From the NCBI RefSeq assembly GCF_015689335.1, contig NZ_CP065053.1:744001-808000 (forward strand): a stretch of 64,000 nt of DNA, in the 5' to 3' direction. Source of the stretch: Massilia antarctica. GTDB lineage: Bacteria > Pseudomonadota > Gammaproteobacteria > Burkholderiales > Burkholderiaceae_D. The notes beneath the pieces are model-generated. The model worked only from the letters and a program-made list of their open reading frames with translations. It was not told the origin of the DNA and searched no databases. The translations under genes were made by a program, and so were the position numbers. The stretch's first letter is position 1; each line of letters begins with the position of its first letter. This document shows, piece by piece, positions 17,966 to 26,156 of the stretch.

Positions 17966-17990
17966 ACGGCGCTTCACGGCGCCGTTTTTT
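17966..17990 (+). terminator. Rho-independent terminator after rppH
   Basis: Seven-base stem ACGGCGC / GCGCCGT with a six-base loop, followed by six T, 19 bases after the rppH stop codon. Confidence 0.85.
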
Positions 17991-18130
17991 CGCCCTCGAA
18001 GTTGCACATAAGGCAAGTTGGCGCACCAGCATCGCGTCCGGCGCCCGCCCCGGGCCATTGGACGGGCCGGGACGGCGTCGTGGCGATGGCGGTACAATGT
18101 GGCCTACCTCATTTGCCTGTCCCGCCAACC

Positions 18131-18556
18131 ATGTTCACCCCCTCTTCCGACGATGTGCGCCGTTTTTTCTGCGAAGCCTACCGCAAGCAGCGCAGCGGCG
18201 AGATTCTCAGCCCGATGGACGCCATCGCCGCCGACTGGATCGTCCAGCACCCCGAATACGCCGATGTGCTGTCCGACGCCGAGGCGGCCCTGGCACGCGA
18301 CTACTCGGTCGATGGCGGCCAGGCCAATCCCTTCCTGCACCTGTCGATGCATCTGTCGATCGCCGAGCAGGTGTCGATTGACCAGCCGCCCGGCATCCGC
18401 GCCGCCTGCACTGCGCTGACCCAGCGCCTGGGTGCGCACGACGCCCATCACGAAATCATGGAGTGCCTGGGCCAGATGATCTGGACCTCGCAGCGCAACG
18501 GCGTGCCGCCCGACAGCGTCGCCTACGTCGAATGCGTACGCGCGCGCTGCGCGTGA
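18131..18556 (+). CDS. DUF1841 family protein
   Basis: 141 residues from the ATG at 18131 (MFTPSSDDVRRFFCEAYRKQ). No signal peptide. It matches the DUF1841 pattern: an N-terminal helical part, PFLHLSMHLSIAEQVSIDQPPGIR in the middle and HDAHHEIMECLGQMIWTSQRNG near the end, rich in His. The function of this family is unknown; the conserved His residues hint at metal binding, which is inference. Convergent with the amidohydrolase gene; the gap holds a hairpin repeat. Confidence 0.85.
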   Translation: MFTPSSDDVRRFFCEAYRKQRSGEILSPMDAIAADWIVQHPEYADVLSDAEAALARDYSVDGGQANPFLHLSMHLSIAEQVSIDQPPGIRAACTALTQRLGAHDAHHEIMECLGQMIWTSQRNGVPPDSVAYVECVRARCA

Positions 18557-18564
18557 TGCTGCCC

Positions 18565-18674
18565 AAACCGTCATTCCCGCGCACGCGGGAATCCAAGGCA
18601 ACTTCGAGTCGCCGGCATTACTTGGATTGCCGTGGGGGCGCCTAGCCCTGCGCGGGAATGACGATTTCACGGTT
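18565..18674. repeat. REP-like hairpin repeat between convergent genes
   Basis: GTCATTCCCGCGCACGCGGGAATCCAA at the left end is mirrored on the right by CTTGGATT and CTGCGCGGGAATGACGATTT. Both arms belong to the same family as the elements at 42.66 and 62.2 kb. It occupies the gap between the stop of the DUF1841 gene and the stop of the amidohydrolase gene, and may serve as a bidirectional transcript end. Confidence 0.75.
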
Positions 18675-18708
18675 AATTCGCTTAGCAAATAACGCGGCCC
18701 GACTGATC

Positions 18709-20184
18709 CTATTTATAGTCAGCCGCCAGCGCCTCCCGCGCCGTCTGCTGCCCACGCACCCACACCGTCACCACGCTGTCGTACGCACTCACGTCCTCCA
18801 GCGGCGAGGTTTTCATCAGCAGCAGGTTGGCCGCCTTGCCCACTTCAATCGACCCAAGTTCGGCATCGAGCTTGAAGGTGCGCGCATTGTTGATGGTGGC
18901 CGCCTTGAAGATCTGCGCCAGCGACATGCCGGCCGCGTGCAGCTGCTGCATCTCGCGGTAGCCGTTCAGGCCGGGCAGGTTGCCGTACGTCGGCGACGAT
19001 GGCGTATCCGAGCCGAACACGAAATTGGCGTCGCGGCCGGCCAGGTAGGCCACCACCGCGCGCTGGCGCCGCAGCGGCCCTTCCATGCCCGGCATGACGG
19101 CGGCGTCTTCCTCCCCTTCGGTCACTTCGGGCTTGAACCACTGCCCTTCGGGCGTGGAAAACCAGGCCAACAATGACGCCGGCACCACCTTGCGCAGCGC
19201 CGGATCGTTCAGGTAGCCCGATTCCACGTAAGCGCGCAGTCCGTACAGCACCTGCATGGTCGGCTGATAGCCGGTGCGCTGGTCGACGATCTTGTCGAGC
19301 AGCGCCTTGATCTCGTTCGGCAGGCCGGCCTGGCCGTTCAGCGCACCCCAGTGCCACATGCCGTGCGCCAGCACGTCCGCCTTGCCGGCCACCGCGAACG
19401 ACTGCGCCTCGAACGAATTGGCGTGGGTGACCAGGACCTTGCCGGCTTGCGTGGTGGCGGCGCGCACTTCGGCGAATTTGGCACTGCTCATCACCGGCAG
19501 GTTGCGGTTGGCCCCGAAACCGCGCTCGAAGTGGGTCTTCACGCAAATGCCGCCAGCCTTGACCACGCGCGCCACGCCAGCGGCTACCGTGTGGGTGGCC
19601 GGGGCAAATTCGGCCGGCACGGCGGTCGGCATGGCCGGATCGAACAGGAAATTGCCGAAACTCTTGAAACGCGTATCCGGCGTCATGAACGACATCGGGT
19701 AGCCGTTGGCCAGCACCAGCGCTTCGCCGCAATGGAATACGTCCGGATGCAGCGGCTCCTTGCGGAAGCGGTCGATCACGCCGTAGTCCGATACCGCCAG
19801 GTCGATCACGGTGGTAAAACCGTGATACAGGAAGGAACGCGGCATCTGGCGGAAGTAGTTTTGCGCCATGCTGTCGCCGGACGCGCCCTGCTCCATGCTC
19901 ATGCCAGGCACGGCGTGCAGGTGCACATGGGAGTCGATCAGGCCCGGCGTGAGGTAGTAACCCTTGCCGTCGACGACCTTGGCGCCGCTCGGCGCGGCCT
20001 TGGCCGGCCCGCGTTCGACCCTCGTGATGCGTCCGCCGTCGATCAGCACACTGCCCGTTTCGATGCGGTCGAGCTTTTCGGGCGAGACGAGTTTGACGTT
20101 TGAAATCCAGGTCAGGTCGGCGCAAAAGGCCGGCTTGCACAACATCAGGGTGGCCAGGCAGGCCGACAACAGGGTGCGTTTCAT
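18709..20184 (-). CDS. Secreted amidohydrolase (imidazolonepropionase/prolidase-like)
   Basis: 491 residues with a signal peptide (about 1-22, ending FCA|DL). Amidohydrolase metal sites are visible: HVHLH after GLIDS (about residue 86), a His in HANSFEAQS (about 255), HGMWHWG and the catalytic Asp in GSDTPSSPTYG (about 400). The fold is the metal-dependent TIM barrel that hydrolyses amide or related bonds; the substrate cannot be read from sequence. An export signal in this family points to periplasmic peptide or amide breakdown. The AraC-type regulator gene lies just upstream in the same orientation with a 50-base gap. Confidence 0.87.
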   Translation of the reverse strand: MKRTLLSACLATLMLCKPAFCADLTWISNVKLVSPEKLDRIETGSVLIDGGRITRVERGPAKAAPSGAKVVDGKGYYLTPGLIDSHVHLHAVPGMSMEQGASGDSMAQNYFRQMPRSFLYHGFTTVIDLAVSDYGVIDRFRKEPLHPDVFHCGEALVLANGYPMSFMTPDTRFKSFGNFLFDPAMPTAVPAEFAPATHTVAAGVARVVKAGGICVKTHFERGFGANRNLPVMSSAKFAEVRAATTQAGKVLVTHANSFEAQSFAVAGKADVLAHGMWHWGALNGQAGLPNEIKALLDKIVDQRTGYQPTMQVLYGLRAYVESGYLNDPALRKVVPASLLAWFSTPEGQWFKPEVTEGEEDAAVMPGMEGPLRRQRAVVAYLAGRDANFVFGSDTPSSPTYGNLPGLNGYREMQQLHAAGMSLAQIFKAATINNARTFKLDAELGSIEVGKAANLLLMKTSPLEDVSAYDSVVTVWVRGQQTAREALAADYK

Positions 20185-20234
20185 GAAAACTCCGTGGCTG
20201 TGAGTGAAGGGGCGAATGAGCCTATTTTCACGAT

Positions 20235-21392
20235 TTAGCCCGGGGGAGTCGTTCCAGATGATGATTCGGCACCTGTTTCCGGCCCCGCGCCAGCGCCGCC
20301 GCGGCGAAATTCGGACGGGGTCAGGCCGGTCTGTTTCTTGAACGCGCGGTTCAGGGTCGTCTTGCTGTTAAAGCCACAGGCCAGCGCCAGGTCGAGGATG
20401 CTGACGCTGGCCTGGTCGGGCGCATGCAGCGCCAGTTTGAGCGCATCGACCCGGTAGCGGTTCAGGTATTCCTGCAGGTTGACGCCGCAGGCATCGTTAA
20501 TCAGTTGCGACAGTTCGTGCGGCGTCATGGCCAGTAGCGCGGCCAGTTCGTCCAGGGTCAGTTCGCCGTTGCGGTAAACCTGGTCGACTTCCATGCACCG
20601 TTTCAGTGCATCGAGAAAGCTGGCGCGGTCCGGCTCCGACAGGCGTTTGTTGGCATAACGGGGGGCCGGTTCGGGCAAGGGGGCGGGCGCCGGCAAGTGC
20701 GCGCGGTAGCCGAGCGGCAAGCGGATCGCCAGGAAAGCGGTCGCGTACACAAAACAGGCCAGCGCGATGGCGCCCAGCGCATCCGACGACAGCGGCAACT
20801 CCACGTCGAGGAACTCCATGCCGAAGGCGGCCACGCTGCCGGCCGCGCCAAGCACCCAGATCCTGGTCAGGCGCGCCAGGCCGGCGGCCAGCGGACCGCT
20901 TGCCGCATCGCGAATCAGGCGGTAGCTGGCCACCACATAGCAGATGAACAGCAGCGTTTTCACAAGCACGGACACGCCGACATACCACGGCAGCGCCGGG
21001 CGGTGCTGCATCCAGGCCAGCTTGGCCGCTGCGCTTTGCAGGTAAAACGGCAGCATGGCACCCGTCGCCAGCAAAAACGGGGCTCCGTGGAGCCAGTCGC
21101 GCGCGCCCAGGCGCTGCCCGGTCAGGGCGCTGCGCAGATATAAATACAGCAGCGGCCCGCTCAGCAAACCGATGGTGGCAATCGCCAGGGCGCTGTGCGG
21201 ATACGTTGCATACAGGCGGTTGATACCCAGCCAGGCATGGCCGATGACGGCCACGCTCCCCAGCAGCAGGGCGGCCAGCAGCCGGTTGGCCCCGCGCAGC
21301 TCGGCCTGGCGCGCCGCCAGCAGGGCAAGCGCGAGGAACACGCCCTGCCCCATTGCCAGCAGCAGGAGTACGGACAGCGCGCTTTGCGTCAT
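20235..21392 (-). CDS. AraC-family regulator with an N-terminal membrane domain
   Basis: 385 residues from the ATG at 21392 (MTQSALSVLLLLAMGQGVFL); a longer opening to 21437 has no better signal. Seven hydrophobic segments occupy about residues 5-220. The C-terminus is an AraC DNA-binding domain (about 270-365) with two helix-turn-helix parts: LTLDELAALLAMTPHELSQL and SILDLALACGFNSKTTLNRAFKK. Such proteins sense a signal in the membrane and regulate transcription directly. Its gene precedes the secreted amidohydrolase gene by 50 bases on the same strand, so it may control that gene or be co-transcribed with it. Confidence 0.9.
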   Translation of the reverse strand: MTQSALSVLLLLAMGQGVFLALALLAARQAELRGANRLLAALLLGSVAVIGHAWLGINRLYATYPHSALAIATIGLLSGPLLYLYLRSALTGQRLGARDWLHGAPFLLATGAMLPFYLQSAAAKLAWMQHRPALPWYVGVSVLVKTLLFICYVVASYRLIRDAASGPLAAGLARLTRIWVLGAAGSVAAFGMEFLDVELPLSSDALGAIALACFVYATAFLAIRLPLGYRAHLPAPAPLPEPAPRYANKRLSEPDRASFLDALKRCMEVDQVYRNGELTLDELAALLAMTPHELSQLINDACGVNLQEYLNRYRVDALKLALHAPDQASVSILDLALACGFNSKTTLNRAFKKQTGLTPSEFRRGGAGAGPETGAESSSGTTPPG

Positions 21393-21498
21393 GGGTTCAG
21401 GCCAGTTTAAAGGGGACAAAAACAAAGCGCCTCCCACCTTCCCGGCGAGGAGAAGACGGAAGGCGCCTTGGTGACAGCGTCGGTCTTGCCGGTGCGGT

Positions 21499-21840
21499 TT
21501 AGCGCTTCAGGACCAGGTCCGACGGAAGACTGTGCAGGTAAGCGGCGATATCGGCCATGTCCTGGTTGGACAAGTCGGCGACATTGCTGGCCATGATCGG
21601 GTTGTTACGGCCATTCGGACCATCGCCACGCTTGTAGGCGATCAGCGCGTGCTTGAGGTACTCGGCGTGCTGGCCGGCCAGGCGCGGATAGATCTCGTTG
21701 GTCGGCTTGTTGAAGTCGGCGCCGTGGCACGACGCGCAGGTGCGCTTCTTGACCAGGGCTTCGCCGTTGGCGATATTGCCGCCGGCGGTGGCGCTCAGGG
21801 AAACAGCGCCGCAGAACAGGGCGATCATCAGTTTTTTCAT
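21499..21840 (-). CDS. Periplasmic class I cytochrome c (c553-like)
   Basis: 113 residues with a signal peptide (about 1-19, ending TATA|GG). One haem site, CASCH (about residues 36-40), and a likely axial Met in NPIMASNVADLS. The size and NQDMADIAAYLHSLP end fit small c553/c4-half electron carriers. It starts 10 bases after the related cytochrome gene upstream on the same strand; the two are a tandem pair of about 110 residues each, probably serving as electron shuttles for a terminal oxidase or other enzyme not in the window. Confidence 0.93.
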   Translation of the reverse strand: MKKLMIALFCGAVSLSATAGGNIANGEALVKKRTCASCHGADFNKPTNEIYPRLAGQHAEYLKHALIAYKRGDGPNGRNNPIMASNVADLSNQDMADIAAYLHSLPSDLVLKR

Positions 21841-21850
21841 GGCTCTGTCC

Positions 21851-22171
21851 TTATTTTTTCACTTGCTGCGAATAGTAGGCAGCGGCGTCGGCGATGTCCT
21901 GGTCGGACATGCTGCCCGCGATACCGCGCATCGAAGGGTGCTTGCGCTCGCCCTTTTTATACGCATTCAACGCGTTTTCGATGTACTTGGCCGACTGGCC
22001 GCCAATCATCGGCACCGGATAGACTTCAGGGAAAGTCGCTTTGTAACCGGCGATGCCGTGGCAGCCGATACATTGTTCAACTTTTGCAGCCTTGGCGTTT
22101 CCAACGATGTCCGCTGCGGCGGACACGTTCGCGACGCAGGCGAGCACGAGGAGTGCGATGATTTTTTTCAT
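21851..22171 (-). CDS. Periplasmic class I cytochrome c
   Basis: 106 residues with a signal peptide (about 1-19, ending VSAA|AD). Haem site CIGCH (about 34-38), likely Met ligand in HPSMRGIAGSMSDQD, ending DAAAYYSQQVKK. It is the first gene of the two-cytochrome operon. The upstream region is shared with the divergent MoxR gene and contains a palindrome at 22206 that may be an operator. Confidence 0.93.
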   Translation of the reverse strand: MKKIIALLVLACVANVSAAADIVGNAKAAKVEQCIGCHGIAGYKATFPEVYPVPMIGGQSAKYIENALNAYKKGERKHPSMRGIAGSMSDQDIADAAAYYSQQVKK

Positions 22172-22205
22172 GGTGGCGAGGGTAAGTGATAATCGGGTAT
22201 CGCGC

Positions 22206-22229
22206 GTGCAAAATTATTATGTTTTGCAC
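22206..22229. promoter_or_regulatory. Palindrome in the divergent cytochrome / MoxR promoter gap
   Basis: Perfect eight-base arms GTGCAAAA / TTTTGCAC around an eight-base AT-rich centre, 35 bases upstream of the cytochrome c ATG and about 120 upstream of the MoxR gene. The shape is that of a dimeric regulator's binding site. No specific regulator can be named. Confidence 0.5.
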
Positions 22230-22347
22230 TATCAACCTGAGATTTTAACCGAAGTGAAGTGACCCGTCCACTTTCACGGTGTTGCAGTGCCGCCCTTCCG
22301 GTTCTGGCATATACTCCAAATAATTCCACTTTTGACCATACACCTCC

Positions 22348-23214
22348 ATGCACGCATCGCATTCGCAGGCGCACCGCTTCCAGGGTTCGGACAGTTACGT
22401 CGCCACCGCCGACCTGAAACTGGCGGTCAACGCCGCCCTCACCTTGCAGCGTCCCTTGCTGATCAAGGGCGAGCCGGGGACCGGCAAAACCATGCTGGCC
22501 GAGGAAGTCGCCGCCGCGCTGAACATGCCGCTGATGCAGTGGCATATCAAGTCCACCACCAAGGCCCAGCAAGGCCTGTACGAGTACGACGCGGTGTCGC
22601 GCTTGCGCGATTCCCAGCTCGGCGACGAGCGTGTGCGCGACATCCACAACTACATCGTCAAGGGCGTGCTGTGGCAGGCCTTCACCGCGCCCGAGCCGGT
22701 GGTGCTGCTGATCGACGAAATCGACAAGGCCGACATCGAGTTTCCCAACGACCTGCTGCGCGAACTTGACCGCATGGAGTTCTACGTCTACGAGACGCGC
22801 GAAATGGTCGTGGCCAAGCACCGGCCCCTCGTCATCATCACCTCGAACAATGAAAAGGAGCTGCCGGACGCGTTCTTGCGGCGCTGCTTCTTCCATTACA
22901 TCAAATTCCCCGACAAGGATACGATGGAGCAGATCGTCAAGGTGCACTACCCGAACTTGAAACAGGACTTGCTGGCGCAGGCGCTGCAAAGCTTCTACGA
23001 AGTGCGCGACGTGCCGGGCCTGAAGAAAAAGCCCTCGACCTCCGAATTTCTCGATTGGCTCAAGCTGCTGCTGGCCGAAGACATCCCGGCCGAAGCGCTG
23101 CGCAGCCAGGATGCCAAGGCCATCGTGCCGCCGCTGCACGGGGCCCTGCTCAAGAATGAACAGGACGTGCATCTGTTCGAGCGCCTGGTCTATATGTCGC
23201 GGACCAACCGCTGA
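22348..23214 (+). CDS. MoxR-type AAA+ ATPase
   Basis: 288 residues. Walker A GEPGTGKT (about 41-48), Walker B LLIDEIDKAD (about 120-129), sensor 1 in VIITSNNEKELPDAFLRR, and an arginine-finger region. This is the MoxR group usually paired with a VWA-domain partner, thought to act as a chaperone assembling or activating protein or metal complexes. Its TGA overlaps the ATG of the GNAT gene by one base, and the VWA gene follows with a 7-base overlap, so the three are made from one mRNA. Confidence 0.93.
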   Translation: MHASHSQAHRFQGSDSYVATADLKLAVNAALTLQRPLLIKGEPGTGKTMLAEEVAAALNMPLMQWHIKSTTKAQQGLYEYDAVSRLRDSQLGDERVRDIHNYIVKGVLWQAFTAPEPVVLLIDEIDKADIEFPNDLLRELDRMEFYVYETREMVVAKHRPLVIITSNNEKELPDAFLRRCFFHYIKFPDKDTMEQIVKVHYPNLKQDLLAQALQSFYEVRDVPGLKKKPSTSEFLDWLKLLLAEDIPAEALRSQDAKAIVPPLHGALLKNEQDVHLFERLVYMSRTNR

Positions 23215-23822
23215 TGATCCAGGTCGACGCCCTCACCCTCGAATTTAACGGTGTGCGCCTGGAGCCGCTCGCGCGCTCGCACGCGGACGGCCTGCGCGCG
23301 GCCGCGACCGACGGCGAACTGTGGAACATCCGCGTCACCTCGGTGCCGGAACCGCAGAACGTGGAGCAGTACATCCGCAGCGCGCTCGAGATACCCGACC
23401 GGCTCGCGTTTGCCGTGATCGACGCCTTCAGCGGCCTGGTGATGGGCACCACCAGCTACCACGACATCCTGCCCAAGGTCGACCGGCTGGAAATTGGCTG
23501 GACCTGGTACGCCAAGAGCCGCCAGCGCAGCCATGTCAATACCAGCTGCAAGCTGCTGCTGCTCTCGCATGCGTTCGACACGCTCGGCTGCGCGGTGGTC
23601 GGCCTGCGCACCGATAATTTCAATCACGCCTCGCAGGCCGCCATCGAGCGCCTCGGCGCCAAAAAGGATGGCGTGATCCGCCACAGCGCCCTGCGCCGCG
23701 ACGGCACCGTGCGCGACACGGTTATGTACAGCATCATGCGCGGCGAATGGCCAGAGATCAAGTCGCAGCTGCACTACCGGCTGCAGCGGGCGGGGGCGAG
23801 GGGGGAGAGCATAAGGTGCTGA
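23214..23822 (+). CDS. GNAT-family N-acetyltransferase (RimJ/RimL-like)
   Basis: 202 residues. The pattern follows ribosomal-protein-type acetyltransferases: GVRLEPLARSHADGL at the start, IGWTWYAKSRQRSHVNTSCK (acetyl-CoA binding region), GLRTDNFNHASQAAIERLGAKKDGV and RDTVMYSIMRGEWPEIK at the end. It should transfer an acetyl group from acetyl-CoA to an amine. Position between the MoxR and VWA genes, with overlaps on both sides, is unusual for a generic GNAT. The last 15 residues run over a Gly/Arg-rich stretch that also serves as the leader of the VWA gene. A truncated second copy lies at 25434. Confidence 0.88.
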   Translation: MIQVDALTLEFNGVRLEPLARSHADGLRAAATDGELWNIRVTSVPEPQNVEQYIRSALEIPDRLAFAVIDAFSGLVMGTTSYHDILPKVDRLEIGWTWYAKSRQRSHVNTSCKLLLLSHAFDTLGCAVVGLRTDNFNHASQAAIERLGAKKDGVIRHSALRRDGTVRDTVMYSIMRGEWPEIKSQLHYRLQRAGARGESIRC

Positions 23823-24985
23823 TCGACTTCTTTTTTACGCTCAAGGACGCCAAGATCCCGGTCACGATCAAGGAGTTCCTCACCCTCCTCGAAGCGATGG
23901 AGCGCAATGTCACCGGCGCCTCGATGGACGACTTCTACTATGTCTCGCGTCTCACCCTGGTGAAGGATGAAGCGCACTACGACAAGTTCGACCGCGCCTT
24001 TGCCCAGTATTTCAAGGGCATCAACGCCGCTTTCGAGACGAATGCGGCCATTCCGCTCGACTGGCTGGTCAAGCGCATGGAGCGCGAACTGTCGGACGAA
24101 CAGAAACGCCAGCTCGAAAAATTCGGCTACGACAAGCTGATGGATCGCCTGAACGAACTGCTCAAGGAACAGAAGGAGCGCCACGAAGGCGGCAGCAAGT
24201 GGATCGGCACCGGCGGCACCTCGCCGTTCGGGAATGGCGGCAGCAATCCGGAGGGCGTGCGCATCGGCGGCAAAGGCGGCAACCGTACCGCGGTCAAGGT
24301 GTGGGAACAGCGCGCCTACCGCGACTACGACGCCGAACGCGAACTGGGCACGCGCAACATCAAGGTCGCGCTGCGGCGCCTGCGCAAGTTCGCGCGCGAA
24401 GGCGCCGAAGACGAACTGGCGCTCGACGCCACCATCCAAGCCACCGCCAACAATGCCGGCTACCTCGATATCAAGATGCGGCCGGAGCGCCGCAACAAGG
24501 TCAAGGTGCTGATGCTGCTCGATGTGGGCGGCTCGATGGACGACCATATCGAACGCACCGAGGAACTGTTCTCGGCGGCGAAGACCGAATTCAAGAACAT
24601 GGAGTTCTTTTACTTCCATAACTGCGTCTACGACTACCTGTGGAAGAACAACCGGCGCCGCAACGCCGAACGCTTTCCGACCTGGGACATCCTGCGCAAG
24701 TACCCGGCCGACACCAAGCTCATTTTCGTCGGCGACGCCACCATGAGCCCTTATGAAGTGCTCCATCCCGGCGGCTCGGTCGAATACAACAACGAAGAAG
24801 CCGGCGCCGCGTGGCTGGCGCGCTTCTGCACGGCGTTCCCCAAATTCGCCTGGCTCAATCCCGAGCCGGAAGGCGTCTGGCAATACCGCCAGTCGATCTC
24901 CGTGATCCGCCAGATTGTGAGCAACCGCATGTTCCCGCTCACGATCGAAGGCCTGGAACGCGCCATGCGCACCTTGAGCAAATAG
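23816..24985 (+). CDS. VWA-domain protein, MoxR partner (CoxE-like)
   Basis: 389 residues from the GTG at 23816, which follows GGGGGAGAG by six bases and gives the conserved start of this family (LIDFFFTLKDAKIPVT). A longer opening from 23747 lies inside the GNAT gene and is not supported. The C-terminal half has a von Willebrand A fold with VLMLLDVGGSMDDHIERTEE: the MIDAS is DVGGS instead of DxSxS, which is usual in this subgroup. A Gly-rich linker (about 140-165) precedes it. Expected to work with the MoxR ATPase in maturing another protein; the client is unknown. Confidence 0.9.
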   Translation: MLIDFFFTLKDAKIPVTIKEFLTLLEAMERNVTGASMDDFYYVSRLTLVKDEAHYDKFDRAFAQYFKGINAAFETNAAIPLDWLVKRMERELSDEQKRQLEKFGYDKLMDRLNELLKEQKERHEGGSKWIGTGGTSPFGNGGSNPEGVRIGGKGGNRTAVKVWEQRAYRDYDAERELGTRNIKVALRRLRKFAREGAEDELALDATIQATANNAGYLDIKMRPERRNKVKVLMLLDVGGSMDDHIERTEELFSAAKTEFKNMEFFYFHNCVYDYLWKNNRRRNAERFPTWDILRKYPADTKLIFVGDATMSPYEVLHPGGSVEYNNEEAGAAWLARFCTAFPKFAWLNPEPEGVWQYRQSISVIRQIVSNRMFPLTIEGLERAMRTLSK

Positions 24986-25055
24986 TTTTCCAGCGCATTG
25001 GGGGGACGCACCCTACCGCTAAGTAAAAGGCTGAATGCATCATCGTTGACGCCAG

Positions 25056-25304
25056 TTATGCTGGCAGTCGAGTACACGTTTCAGATGGCTCCTTGCTTGC
25101 TTGGGCAGCAAAATTTACTATCTCAACCGGGTTGCGGAGACGCTTCGTCACGCTGCGATAGCCCGTATCGTCGTGCAGACCTTCCTCGCGGCCATGCAAC
25201 AGCCCGTGTAACTTGTGGACATCGGCCAAGTTACCGGCCGTGCCGATCGAGATGCTGAGACGACAGATTCCCCTGCCGATTCCTACACGGGCTTTTACGC
25301 CGCA
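25056..25304 (-). pseudogene. Decayed IS5-family transposase fragment
   Basis: The reverse strand reads for 82 codons (first in-frame stop upstream at 25305). It contains KARVGIGRGICRLSISIG, then NLADVHKLHGLLHGREEGL, HDDTGYRSVTKR. This lines up with the IS5 transposase stretch that normally reads HIGVDAGTG ... ANV.DV...LLHGEE...ADAGY.GV.KR, with the catalytic-region Asp residues partly replaced. Both ends are missing and no terminal repeats were found. Together with the neighbouring truncated GNAT copy it marks a recombination-prone junction. Confidence 0.5.
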
Positions 25305-25407
25305 CTACCAGGCGTGCCGTCTTCGATCGATGTATTCCGGGTGCGGCTGTCCACGCGATTATTTGTCGACGATGGTCGCGCGATATTACCCTAACGCATC
25401 GCCCATC

Positions 25408-25432
25408 GGTCGACGATGGTTTTCCGTTCCCC
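25408..25432. repeat. 25-bp direct repeat, left copy
   Basis: A 25-base sequence beginning GGTCGACGATGG and ending CCGTTCCCC occurs here and again, identically, at 40152-40176, where it is the descending half of a terminator after the giant RTX gene. Here the ascending half of that hairpin is absent. The eleven-base core GTCGACGATGG also occurs at 25365. The copy here touches the start of the truncated GNAT gene copy. Confidence 0.75.
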
Positions 25433-25433
25433 G

Positions 25434-25881
25434 GGAACATCCGCGCCACCTCGGTGCCGGAACCGCAGGACGTGGAGCAGTACATCCGCAACGCGCTCGA
25501 TATGCCGGACCGGCTGGCGTTTGCCGTGACCGACGCCTTCAGCGGCCTTGTGATGGGCACCACCAGCTACCATGACATCCTGCCCAAGGTCGACCGGGTG
25601 GAAATCGGCTGGACCTGGTACGCCAAAAGCCTCCAGCGCAGCCATGTCAACACCAGCTGCAAACTGCTGCTCTCGCACGCGTTCGACACGCTCGGCTGCG
25701 CGGCGGTGGGGCTGCGCACCGATAATTTCAATCATGCCTCGCAGGCCGCCATCGAGCGCGTCGGCGCCAAAAAGGATGGCGTGATCCGCCACAGCGCCCT
25801 GCGCCGCGACGGCACCGTGCGCGACACGGTCATGTACAGCATCGTGCGCGGCGAATGGCCAAAGATCAAATCGCAGCTGCA
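25434..25881 (+). pseudogene. 5'-truncated second copy of the GNAT acetyltransferase gene
   Basis: Bases 25434-25881 match 23323-23773 of the GNAT gene closely, with one codon missing (a run of Leu shortened by one) and scattered substitutions, most of them conservative. The copy lacks the first 36 codons, including part of the beta-strand that opens the fold, and the C-terminal match ends at SQLH. A frame stays open from a GTG at 25454 to 25993 (180 residues), with an unrelated AT-rich tail of about 40 codons. It might still be translated but is unlikely to be a functional acetyltransferase. Confidence 0.8.
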
Positions 25882-26156
25882 CCGGACGGCATGTGTTTTG
25901 AAAAATTGCAATAAATACATTGCGACGAATGTATTTTTTGGATATATTGCCGGTGGAATATCATTCGATATTTGCAATCGGCCCGAGCACCATTAGTAAT
26001 GAGTCATTTAATGATCAGCAGGCCATCATTTTTTTGGGTGTTGCAAGGAGTTCGCGCAATTCACCATAAGCTCTTTTCTCCCGAATCCCCATACCGACAG
26101 CTAGCAGCACGGTATAGTCCGGCTTCTTTCGTCCACGCCGCGAAAGCCTTCGGCGT

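Noticed and set aside
25231..25882. Minus-strand frames opposite the GNAT copy
   Set aside because: Equivalent minus-strand frames exist opposite the original GNAT gene (23190-23774), showing they are shadows.
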